DNA from: PALSA-505 sp036495485
GTDB taxonomy: Bacteria; Actinomycetota; Actinomycetes; Streptosporangiales; Streptosporangiaceae
NCBI GenBank assembly: GCA_036495485.1
Contig: DASXMU010000174.1
Coordinates: 1 to 12,964, forward strand
DNA: 12,964 nt
Direction of reading: 5' to 3'
Shown here: piece after piece, positions 7,252 to 12,946 of the stretch
Layout of the letters: each line of letters begins with the position of its first letter
Numbering within the stretch: position 1 is the first letter of the stretch
The notes under the pieces: generated by a model
Seen by the model: the letters and a program-made list of their open reading frames with translations, nothing else
What the model was told of the DNA's origin: nothing
Database searches by the model: none
Made by a program: the position numbers and the translations under genes

Positions 7252-8066
7252 TTCCGGCACAGTTCAGTTACCGGCGGGCCGCCTCGGTGAGCGAGGCGCT
7301 CGACCTGGCCGCCGAGTACGGCGAGGACGCGAAGTTCCTGGCCGGCGGGCACTCGCTGCTGCCGCTGATGAAGCTGCGGCTGGCCCTGCCCGAGGTGATC
7401 ATCGACATCGGCCGCCTGCGCGACCTGTCCTACATCACCGACGGTGGCGACCACATCGCGGTTGGTGCGCTGACCCGCCACCACGATCTGGAGCACTCCG
7501 AGCTGCTCGCCAGGGAGCTGCCGCTGCTGGCGCACACCGCTGGGCAGGTGGGCGACCCGCAGATCCGGCACCGCGGCACGATCGGCGGGTCGCTGGCGCA
7601 CGGCGACCCCGCCTCCGACCTGCCGGCGGTCGTGCTCGCGCTGGACGCGACGCTGGTCGCGCGCGGGCCCGCGGGGGAGCGGGAGATCCCGTCCGGGGAG
7701 TTCTTCGACAGCCTGTTCGAAACGGCGCTGCAGCCCGGCGAGCTGCTAACCGAGATCCGCATCCCCAAGCCGCCGGTTCGCGGCTGGTCGTTCCAGAAGT
7801 TCACCAAGCGGGCCATCGACTGGGCCATCGTCGGGGTCGCCGTGCAGGGCAACGCGGTGGGCCTGGTCAACATGGGTGAGACGCCGCTGCGGGCTACCGC
7901 GGCCGAGCGGGCGCTCGCGTCAGGGGCTGGCCTGACGGAGGCTGCCGCGCTCGCGGCCGAGGGGGCGCACCCGTCGGCGGACATCAACGCCAGCCGGGAG
8001 TACCGCGAGCATCTGGCCCGGGTGCTGGTCGGCCGGGCTTTGGAGGAGGCCGCCACCCGCGCCTGA
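7248..8066 (+). CDS. FAD-binding medium subunit of the molybdenum hydroxylase (CoxM/CutM-like)
   Basis: A 272-residue FAD subunit, slightly short for the family but with both flavin motifs: AGGHSLLP at 32-39 and TIGGS at 111-115, continuing as LAHGDPASDLP. The C-terminal CODH flavoprotein domain begins about residue 165 (RGWSFQKFTKRAIDWAIVGVAV). It receives electrons from the 2Fe-2S subunit and passes them to an external acceptor. The start GTG 7248 overlaps the preceding stop (GTGA), with GGGAG at 7237-7241 and a 6-nt spacer. The operon ends here, 10 bp from the convergent kinase-like gene, and no hairpin terminator is visible in that gap. Confidence 0.94.
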   Translation: MIPAQFSYRRAASVSEALDLAAEYGEDAKFLAGGHSLLPLMKLRLALPEVIIDIGRLRDLSYITDGGDHIAVGALTRHHDLEHSELLARELPLLAHTAGQVGDPQIRHRGTIGGSLAHGDPASDLPAVVLALDATLVARGPAGEREIPSGEFFDSLFETALQPGELLTEIRIPKPPVRGWSFQKFTKRAIDWAIVGVAVQGNAVGLVNMGETPLRATAAERALASGAGLTEAAALAAEGAHPSADINASREYREHLARVLVGRALEEAATRA

Positions 8067-8076
8067 CAGCCGCGCC

Positions 8077-9048
8077 TCAGCCCAGCGCGGCGTCTGCTGG
8101 CAGCAGGCCGGGCTCCAGCAGGCTGGCCAGCCAGTACGCCATGGCCTCGCCGTGATCCTGCCGGATGTACGCCGCCGCCTCGGGGAAGGCGCGCTGCCAG
8201 GTGAGCGCGCGGCCGATCCCGCCAAGGCGCATCGCCAGCCGCACGTCCTCGCGCAGGCTGGCCACGGGGTGCTCGGCCGTCCAGGGTTCCAGGTAGACGT
8301 CGCGCAGCCGGAGCAGCCCGGGCGCGCCGGGGGCCAGATTGTGCCGGTTCGCAACCACCCGCAGGTACACCAGCAGGCTGGTGAACGGGTGGGCGATCGA
8401 GGCGTCACCCCAGTCGAAGAAGGTGTACCGGCCGCCCGGCGCGGCGAACACCGAGTAGTCGTGCAGGTCGGAGTGGTCCAGTGACGGCGGCACCGGGCTG
8501 GCCGCCAGCCGCTCGCACCACTGCGCCAGACGTGGCGGCAGCGCCGCCAGCGCGGCGTACCGCTCCGCGGTGATCCCTTCTGCGGCGCCGACCTGCTCCC
8601 TGACTTGCGCGCAACCGGCCAGCGCGGCGAACTGTCCGGGCAGCAGGCCCGGCCGCAGATCGGGCACGCCGAGCCGGGCCATCTCCGCGACGTGGCCCGA
8701 CACCGCCCGCTGCAGCTCCGCGTACCGGCGCAGCGGCTCCTCCCAGCCCTCGGCACCGGCCTGGCCGGCGATCGAATCGCCCAGCATCGTGCCGCCGTCG
8801 GGCAGTAGCGACCAGCCGCGCTCGGCGTCGATGGCCAGCGGCGTCAGCACCAGGCCCGGCACCCAGCGGCTCAGCGCCCCGGCCAGCGCGGGCTCGAACC
8901 GCGCGCCCGGCGGATTGGCCTTGAACCACACCGGCCCGAGGTCTGTGGGCACCCGCCCGGCCACCGACCACGGCCGGATCCGGGGCTGGAGCTCACCGAT
9001 GGACCGTGCACCCGCCTCGCGCAGCCGATCATGAATCCACGCCATCAC
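8077..9048 (-). CDS. Phosphotransferase (APH/choline kinase-like fold) family protein
   Basis: A 323-residue protein with the C-terminal lobe of the aminoglycoside phosphotransferase fold. The Brenner-type loop reads HSDLHDYSVF, with catalytic aspartate D194, and the metal-binding DWGD follows at D212. That 18-residue spacing is normal for the family. The loop asparagine (HxDxxxxN) is replaced by serine. The N-terminal lobe is divergent; WFKANPP (about residues 42-48) probably supplies the ATP-binding lysine. Start is either GTG 9048 or ATG 9045, adjacent codons, and no clear Shine-Dalgarno precedes them. A 19-codon leader frame ends at TGATG on ATG 9045. The gene stands alone, convergent with the molybdenum hydroxylase operon. 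The family contains many housekeeping small-molecule kinases, so antibiotic resistance should not be assumed. Substrate unknown. Confidence 0.85.
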   Translation of the reverse strand: MMAWIHDRLREAGARSIGELQPRIRPWSVAGRVPTDLGPVWFKANPPGARFEPALAGALSRWVPGLVLTPLAIDAERGWSLLPDGGTMLGDSIAGQAGAEGWEEPLRRYAELQRAVSGHVAEMARLGVPDLRPGLLPGQFAALAGCAQVREQVGAAEGITAERYAALAALPPRLAQWCERLAASPVPPSLDHSDLHDYSVFAAPGGRYTFFDWGDASIAHPFTSLLVYLRVVANRHNLAPGAPGLLRLRDVYLEPWTAEHPVASLREDVRLAMRLGGIGRALTWQRAFPEAAAYIRQDHGEAMAYWLASLLEPGLLPADAALG

Positions 9049-9104
9049 GTCAGCGCGCCATTCCGGTCACCCCACGGCGACATCTCTGCTGGCAGGTCGG
9101 CCAT
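9045..9104 (-). CDS. Possible 19-residue leader peptide upstream of the kinase-like gene
   Basis: A short frame starts at ATG 9104 and ends with TGA at 9047-9045, overlapping the kinase ATG 9045 as TGATG. Its product begins MADLPAEMSPWGDR. The overlap is the usual geometry of translational coupling and would explain why the kinase gene lacks its own ribosome binding site. The leader's own Shine-Dalgarno is poor (only a distant GGGGTAGG). No homology is recognised and chance is a real possibility. Confidence 0.25.
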   Translation of the reverse strand: MADLPAEMSPWGDRNGALT

Positions 9105-9230
9105 GAGCGGTCAACCTACCCCAGTTCAAAGCGTATGAGTTAGCCAATATTTGACAGGCACCGCCCAGGCCCAGCCCCGGCGCCAGGACCGGTTCCGGCT
9201 GGCCACCCAGCGCCGGTTCGCGCTCATCCA

Positions 9231-9254
9231 ATTTCTTTTCTCAAAGAAAGAAAT
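9231..9254. repeat. AT-rich inverted repeat (8-bp perfect arms)
   Basis: ATTTCTTT (9231-9238) and AAAGAAAT (9247-9254) are perfect inverted arms around an 8-nt loop. An alternative pairing uses TTTCTTT (9232-9238) and AAAGAAA (9243-9249) with a TCTC loop. The element is nearly GC-free inside a very GC-rich genome, so it stands out. It lies in the 9049-9425 stretch between genes, just before the Tat-like remnant. It could be a protein-binding site, a weak hairpin, or part of the former gene's leader. Confidence 0.5.
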
Positions 9255-9424
9255 ATCGAACGCAATCATCTCCAGGCGGACCATGCTGACGGGTGCGACC
9301 GCACTCACCGGCATCGCCGTGGGCCTGGGACAACGGGCTGATGGACGCGTAGGTGTACTCCGGGATGCTCGGCCGCACCTCGCTGATCAGGTTCATCGAG
9401 GCGCGGTTCGGCGCCGGTGAGTCC
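9253..9424 (+). pseudogene. Deletion-scarred remnant of a Tat-exported phosphoesterase/phospholipase C-like gene
   Basis: Two fragments in different frames look like the beginning and end of one protein. The first (9265-9330) encodes ISRRTMLTGATALTGIAVGLG, a twin-arginine signal peptide with an RR motif and hydrophobic core. The second (9326-9424) reads WDNGLMDA, a TAG stop at 9350-9352, then VYSGMLGRTSLIRFIEARFGAGE. The TSLIRFIEARFG stretch resembles the C-terminal end of the acid phosphatase/phospholipase C phosphoesterase family. The catalytic middle, several hundred residues, is missing. The frame change plus internal stop at the junction argue for decay. The right end runs into the 3' end of the convergent HAD gene. 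Family assignment is from motif memory only and is moderate. Confidence 0.45.
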
Positions 9425-9425
9425 C

Positions 9426-10103
9426 CTATTCGAGTTCCAGCTGCGCGGGCAGGCTGGCCACGCCGTCAAGGACGACCGGTGCGCCCGCCGCGCTGAGCTG
9501 CTCGCGGGTCGAGCTCCCGGTGAGCACGCCGGCCACCAGGCCGGCCCCGGCCCGCAGGCCCGACTCGATGTCGCTGGGCGTGTCACCCAGCACGGCCAGC
9601 TCGCCGACCGCGCCGCCGCCCAGCCGCAGCAGGGCGGTCAGCGGCAGGTCGGGGAACGGCCGGCCGCGGCCGGCGTCGGCGGGGGAGAGCGCCAGGTCGG
9701 CCAGCTCGTGCCAGTCGAGCACGTCGATGATGGCGTCCCTGGTCGCGGGGGAGAACCCGGTCAGCAGGCAGACCCGGATACCGGCCGCGCGCAGCCGGGT
9801 GATCGTCTCCACCGCGCCGTCCATCGGCGCGACCCGCCCGGCGCGCACGGCGGCGGCGTAGTGCTCCTCGAACGCGGCGTTGGCCCTGGCGGCCGCGTCA
9901 TCGTCGCCGAGGATGCGCCGGAAGACCTCGATCTTCGACGTGCCCATCGTGTCCCGCACGATCTGCAGCGCTGCCTCGTACTCCGGCGTCCCCTTGCCCC
10001 GGCCGGCCTCCCCGATCGCGACGTCGAACGCGGCCAGCACCGTCCCGTCGTCGCGGACCGTGGTACCCGCCATGTCCAGGCAGGCGATCGTGATCGGTGT
10101 CAT
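9426..10103 (-). CDS. Phosphonatase-like HAD-superfamily hydrolase
   Basis: A 225-residue HAD hydrolase with a C1-type cap. Motif I is LDMAGTTV, with nucleophile D10 and A12 as in phosphonoacetaldehyde hydrolases (PhnX). Motif II is the threonine in LLTGF; motif IV is VLGDTPSDIESG. The cap keeps MGTSK with K57 at the position of the PhnX Schiff-base lysine. The motif III area reads DAGRGRPFPD. The phosphonatase-like subfamily shares these features but its substrates are mostly unknown, and no other phosphonate gene is nearby. ATG 10103 is preceded by GAGGAGA (10117-10111), which overlaps the STAS gene stop codon 12 nt upstream, so the two genes are probably co-transcribed and coupled. Function beyond P-C or phosphate ester hydrolysis is open. 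Confidence 0.88.
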   Translation of the reverse strand: MTPITIACLDMAGTTVRDDGTVLAAFDVAIGEAGRGKGTPEYEAALQIVRDTMGTSKIEVFRRILGDDDAAARANAAFEEHYAAAVRAGRVAPMDGAVETITRLRAAGIRVCLLTGFSPATRDAIIDVLDWHELADLALSPADAGRGRPFPDLPLTALLRLGGGAVGELAVLGDTPSDIESGLRAGAGLVAGVLTGSSTREQLSAAGAPVVLDGVASLPAQLELE

Positions 10104-10115
10104 CGGGATGTCTCC

Positions 10116-10478
10116 TCAGCGATCGCGGGCGAGCCGGGTCTCGCCGGGCCGGCCGGGCCCTCTCGCGGCGATCGATAACGCCACTATCTCGCAGTAGGCA
10201 TCCAGGCCGGTAAGTTCCAGGATCCTGCGCACTGCCGGGCTGGGGGCGAGGATGACCGGCCGGGCGCCATCGGGCAGGTACCGGCCGGTGCCGGCGATCA
10301 GGCGGGCGGCAGCGCAGTCCATGAAGCCAACCCGCCGCAGGTCGAAGACCAGCCGCTCCGGCAGTCCGTCCAGAACCTGTGCCACCTGCACGGCAACCGA
10401 TGGCGTGGTGGCGGGATCCAGCTCCCCGGCGATGGTGATCGTGACCGACCCCTCGGTCAGCGCCACATGCACCGCCAC
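10116..10478 (-). CDS. STAS-domain protein (anti-sigma-factor antagonist-like) lacking the phospho-serine
   Basis: About 120 residues forming one STAS domain: a b-strand start (VTITIAGELDPATTP, residues 12-26), the strand-loop-helix RLVFDLRRVGFMDCAAARLI (42-61), and the terminal helix RRILELTGLDAYCEI. In SpoIIAA-type antagonists the loop reads DSSG or DSTG and the first serine is phosphorylated by the anti-sigma kinase. Here it is D54-C55-A56-A57, so the usual switch residue is a cysteine. The start is uncertain. GTG 10478 is preferred on domain boundary, with a weak GGTGA 5 nt upstream; GTG 10472 and 10466 are alternatives, and the frame remains open to GTG 10589 with a basic, low-homology extension. 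It lies downstream of a GAF-ANTAR gene and 12 nt before the HAD gene. The partner kinase and sigma factor are not in the window. Confidence 0.8.
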   Translation of the reverse strand: MAVHVALTEGSVTITIAGELDPATTPSVAVQVAQVLDGLPERLVFDLRRVGFMDCAAARLIAGTGRYLPDGARPVILAPSPAVRRILELTGLDAYCEIVALSIAARGPGRPGETRLARDR

Positions 10479-10657
10479 GTGTTCACCGTGACATCCCTCT
10501 GGCAACCCAGGTTTCCGTCCTTGCCTCCGGCCGGCTGCTGTCAGGAGGCGCTTCGGGCGAAGACGCGGGGACGAGCATCGACGTGACACTGAGCCGCAGG
10601 AGTCCGGGCGGCGTGACAGCCAGCCCAGTATGCCCCAAGCTGACCGTTGTGCGGCGG
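10479..10657. other. Gap between ANTAR and STAS genes, no confident gene
   Basis: The 179 bp between the stop of the GAF-ANTAR gene and the preferred STAS start hold no recognisable gene, hairpin terminator or consensus promoter. The STAS frame stays open through part of it, back to GTG 10589, so it may be partly coding if the longer start is real. AGAGGG at 10500-10495 is a possible ribosome binding site but is too far (about 16 nt) from GTG 10478. Confidence 0.4.
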
Positions 10658-11362
10658 TTATCCGCGCCGTTCGGCCTGCTGGACGACGTCGGCGCAGACC
10701 GCGCCGAGCTTGCGCCGCTCCGATCGTGCCGTCGTCCGCAACCGCTCGAATGCGCTGCGGGCTGGGATGCCGTGCCGCTCGATCAGCACGCCCTTGGCCT
10801 GCTCGATCACCTGCCGGGTGTTCAGCGCGCCCTGGAGCTGTGCGGCCAGCTCGGACTGCCGCTCGCCCAGCATCATGCTCACGATCAGCAGGGCAGCCAG
10901 GTCGGTGAACGCCAGCAGTGCCAGCTCACCCTCGGCCGACCAGGGGCGGCGCTGCTCCGACAGCACGGCCACGACGCCCACCGCGTCCTGGTTGTAGGGG
11001 AGCGGGCTGGCCAGCACCGCGCGGACGTTGCAGGCGACAGCGGCCTGGCTGAACGTGGGCCACCGGCTCTCGCCGGTCAGGTCGTGGGCGCTGACCAGCT
11101 CCTTCATGTCGAACGCCTCGATGCACGGCCCTTCCTGGTGGCGGACCTGCAAATCTTCCAGATGGGCGAACCTGCCGTCCGAGGCCGCGACGGTGCGCAG
11201 GTGCTGCCCGGCGTCGGCCAGCATCAGCCCCGCCCCGTCCACGTCGAACATCTTGTGCGTGGTCTGCACGATCTCGCGGAAGGCATCCTCCACACGCATC
11301 TCACCGAAACGCAGCTTGCCCAGTTGCACTAAGGCTTCGTGCACGTCATGCAGGGAGACCAT
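10658..11362 (-). CDS. GAF-ANTAR protein, putative transcription antiterminator
   Basis: A 234-residue protein with a GAF sensor domain (about residues 12-165, including GAGLMLAD and QEGPCIEAF) and a C-terminal ANTAR RNA-binding domain (about 176-228). The ANTAR part shows the typical NTRQVIEQAKGVLIER helix, then SAFERLR. ANTAR proteins bind paired hairpins in nascent mRNA and prevent termination; the GAF domain presumably senses a small molecule or redox cue. The GAF segment RHQEGPCIE contains a cysteine at the spot common to actinobacterial GAF-ANTAR proteins. ATG 11362 is preceded by GGGGAG about 10 nt upstream. The gene is divergent from mftF; the 90-bp gap has a 17-bp near-palindrome. 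No obvious two-hairpin ANTAR target was recognised in the window by eye. Confidence 0.93.
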   Translation of the reverse strand: MVSLHDVHEALVQLGKLRFGEMRVEDAFREIVQTTHKMFDVDGAGLMLADAGQHLRTVAASDGRFAHLEDLQVRHQEGPCIEAFDMKELVSAHDLTGESRWPTFSQAAVACNVRAVLASPLPYNQDAVGVVAVLSEQRRPWSAEGELALLAFTDLAALLIVSMMLGERQSELAAQLQGALNTRQVIEQAKGVLIERHGIPARSAFERLRTTARSERRKLGAVCADVVQQAERRG

Positions 11363-11383
11363 GCCCTGTCAGCTCCCCACAGC

Positions 11384-11400
11384 CAGCGTTTTAAACACTG
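11384..11400. promoter_or_regulatory. 17-bp near-perfect palindrome between ANTAR and mftF genes
   Basis: CAGCGTTTTAAACACTG has 8-bp arms (CAGCGTTT and AAACACTG) around a central T, with 7 of 8 pairs matching. It has an AT core in a very GC-rich background and lies 22 bp upstream of the ANTAR start and about 50 bp upstream of the mftF start. Its size and symmetry suit a dimeric repressor such as a TetR- or GntR-type protein. No cognate regulator is encoded nearby. Confidence 0.45.
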
Positions 11401-11440
11401 ATTCAGCCCTCAGGCGCCCGCGCCGGGGGTGCCCTCGCCC

Positions 11441-11446
11441 TAGGAT
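11441..11446 (+). promoter_or_regulatory. mftF: Candidate -10 box for mftF, possible leaderless transcript
   Basis: TAGGAT matches the actinobacterial TAnnnT -10 pattern. A transcription start 7 nt after it would fall exactly on GTG 11453, giving a leaderless mRNA. The same bases contain AGGA (11442-11445), which could instead be a weak Shine-Dalgarno with a 7-nt spacer. No good -35 hexamer was found at 16-19 nt, so both readings are tentative. Confidence 0.3.
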
Positions 11447-11452
11447 TTCCTG

Positions 11453-12946
11453 GTGACCAGGGGTGCGGCCAGGCCGCGGGAGCCGGACGTGGGTGCGCTG
11501 CCACCGCAGGCCTCCCTCGTCCCGCCCGGTATCCGTCTGCGCCCCGATCCGTCGCTGACAACCCTGGACGGCGGCCGCGTGCTGCTCGGCGGCTCGCCCT
11601 ACCGGCTGCTGCGCCTCGGCCCGCCCGGCGTCCGCCAGGTCGCGGCCTGGTGGCGCGGCGACCCGGTGCCCAGTGCTCCCGCCGCCCGCGCCCTGGCCCG
11701 CAAGCTGCTCTCGGCCGGCCTGGCCAACCCGGATCCGCCGCCCGGCTCTGGTCCCGGCCCTGGTCCCGGCCATGGCGACGTCACGGTCGTGATCCCGGTG
11801 CGCGACCGTCCCGCCGAGCTGGCCCGCTGCCTGGCCGGCTGCACCGGCCTCCAGGTGATCGTGGTGGACGACGGCTCAGCCGACCCCGGTGCCGCGCCAT
11901 CGGCGGCCGCCGCCGCAGGCGCGCGCTGCATCCGCCTGCCGGTCAGCCTCGGTCCCGGCGCCGCCCGCAACGCGGGCCTGGCCGCGGCCGCCACCCCGTT
12001 CGCCGCCTTCGTGGACTCCGACTGCATCCCGCTGCCAGGCTGGCTGGACCCCCTGCTGCGGCACTTTACCGACCCCCTGGTCGCAGCCGCAGGCCCACGC
12101 ATCGTCGCCGCCGGGCCCGCCACCCCGGACCGCTGGCTGCCCGGCTACGAGCACGCCCGCTCCGCCCTCGACATGGGCGCCACCCCGAGCATCGTCCGGC
12201 CCGGCGCCCGCGTCCCCTACCTGCCCGCCGCCGCCCTCGTCGTCCGCCGCGCCGCCGCAGGCCAGGGCTTCGCCGCCGGCCTGCCGGTGGGGGAGGACGT
12301 GGATTTCGTCTGGCGCCTGGCCGAAGCGGGCTGGCACGTCCGCTACGAACCCGGCGCGTCGGTCGCGCACGCCCACCGGGTGCGGCTCGGAGCCTGGTTC
12401 GCCCGGCGCAAGGACTATGGCACCTCCGCCGCCCCGCTGGAGCTGCGCCACCCGGGCCGTGTGCCGGCCGTCTCCATGTCCGGCTGGAGCGCCCTGGCCT
12501 GGCTCGCCGTGGCGGTGGGACAGCCGGCCGCCGGCGCCTCGGTGATGGCCGCCACCACGGCCCTGCTGGCCAGGAAGCTGGCCCCGGCTATCTCCGGCCC
12601 CTGGCCGGTCGCCCTGAAGCTGGCCGGCGGCGGCAACCTCATGGCCGGCCGCCTGCTCGGCAGCGCCATCTCCCGGACCTGGTGGCCGCTGGCCGTCCCG
12701 GCCGCTGTCGTCTTCCGCCGCACTCGCCTGCCGCTGGCCGCCATGGTCCTCGCCGCCCCGATCCTGGACTGGCGGGAACGCCGCCCTCCCATGGACCCGG
12801 CCCGCTATGTGGCCGCCCGGCTGATGGACGACGCCGCCTACAGCCTGGGCGTCTGGCAGGGCTGCCTGCGCCACCGCACGGTGCGCCCGCTGCTGCCCAG
12901 GCTGTGGTGGCGCTCGGGCAACTCCGAGCCCGGCGGCCCCGGCTAA
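11453..12946 (+). CDS. mftF: Mycofactocin system glycosyltransferase MftF
   Basis: A 497-residue GT2-family glycosyltransferase that matches MftF along its length. MftF adds b-1,4-linked glucose units to the redox cofactor premycofactocin or mycofactocin. Visible features: N-terminal LLGGSPYRLLRL (about 45-56), GT2 start DVTVVIPVRDR near 110, VVDDGS with D139-D140, DSD at 188-190, PYLPAAALVVRR, GEDVDF with E281-D282, and RRKDYGTSAAPLELRHP from 318, which is diagnostic of the family. The C-terminal third has hydrophobic segments (ALAWLAVAVGQ and WWPLAVPAAVVF regions) implying membrane association. A Pro-Gly linker at about residues 95-107 contains a tandem 12-bp repeat. GTG 11453 is the start. 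Upstream is the divergent ANTAR gene, so mftE does not precede it as in the common mftA-F order; the rest of the cluster must lie downstream or elsewhere. Confidence 0.95.
   Translation: MTRGAARPREPDVGALPPQASLVPPGIRLRPDPSLTTLDGGRVLLGGSPYRLLRLGPPGVRQVAAWWRGDPVPSAPAARALARKLLSAGLANPDPPPGSGPGPGPGHGDVTVVIPVRDRPAELARCLAGCTGLQVIVVDDGSADPGAAPSAAAAAGARCIRLPVSLGPGAARNAGLAAAATPFAAFVDSDCIPLPGWLDPLLRHFTDPLVAAAGPRIVAAGPATPDRWLPGYEHARSALDMGATPSIVRPGARVPYLPAAALVVRRAAAGQGFAAGLPVGEDVDFVWRLAEAGWHVRYEPGASVAHAHRVRLGAWFARRKDYGTSAAPLELRHPGRVPAVSMSGWSALAWLAVAVGQPAAGASVMAATTALLARKLAPAISGPWPVALKLAGGGNLMAGRLLGSAISRTWWPLAVPAAVVFRRTRLPLAAMVLAAPILDWRERRPPMDPARYVAARLMDDAAYSLGVWQGCLRHRTVRPLLPRLWWRSGNSEPGGPG
11748..11771 (+). 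repeat. Tandem 12-bp repeat inside mftF linker
   Basis: CTGGTCCCGGCC occurs twice in direct succession (11748-11759 and 11760-11771) and adds four residues to a Gly-Pro linker just before the glycosyltransferase domain. It keeps the frame, so slippage here changes only linker length. Confidence 0.7.

Noticed and set aside
4460..8066. Aerobic carbon monoxide dehydrogenase (coxLSM)
   Set aside because: The large subunit has AYRGAGR instead of the form I AYXCSFR signature, and the gene order differs from classical cox operons.
8067..8076. Terminator between the convergent FAD subunit and kinase-like genes
   Set aside because: Only 10 bp are available and no stem-loop with a T tract is visible across the junction.
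9151..9156. TTGACA resembling a -35 box upstream of the Tat-like remnant
   Set aside because: No TAnnnT-type -10 hexamer at 16-19 nt; that stretch is GC-rich.
10583..11332. Plus-strand frame opposite the GAF-ANTAR gene
   Set aside because: The GAF and ANTAR domains on the minus strand are unambiguous. The plus frame has no family signature and no ribosome binding site.
11370..11397. GTTT-N15-GGGAG on the minus strand resembling a SigB/SigH-type stress promoter for the ANTAR gene
   Set aside because: The -10 half (GGGAG) departs from GGGTA, and the same bases serve as the likely ribosome binding site. The symmetric palindrome explains the GTTT better.
11876..12874. Minus-strand 332-codon frame opposite mftF
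   Set aside because: Gly/Ala/Gln-rich antisense translation without any domain, while the plus strand encodes MftF throughout.
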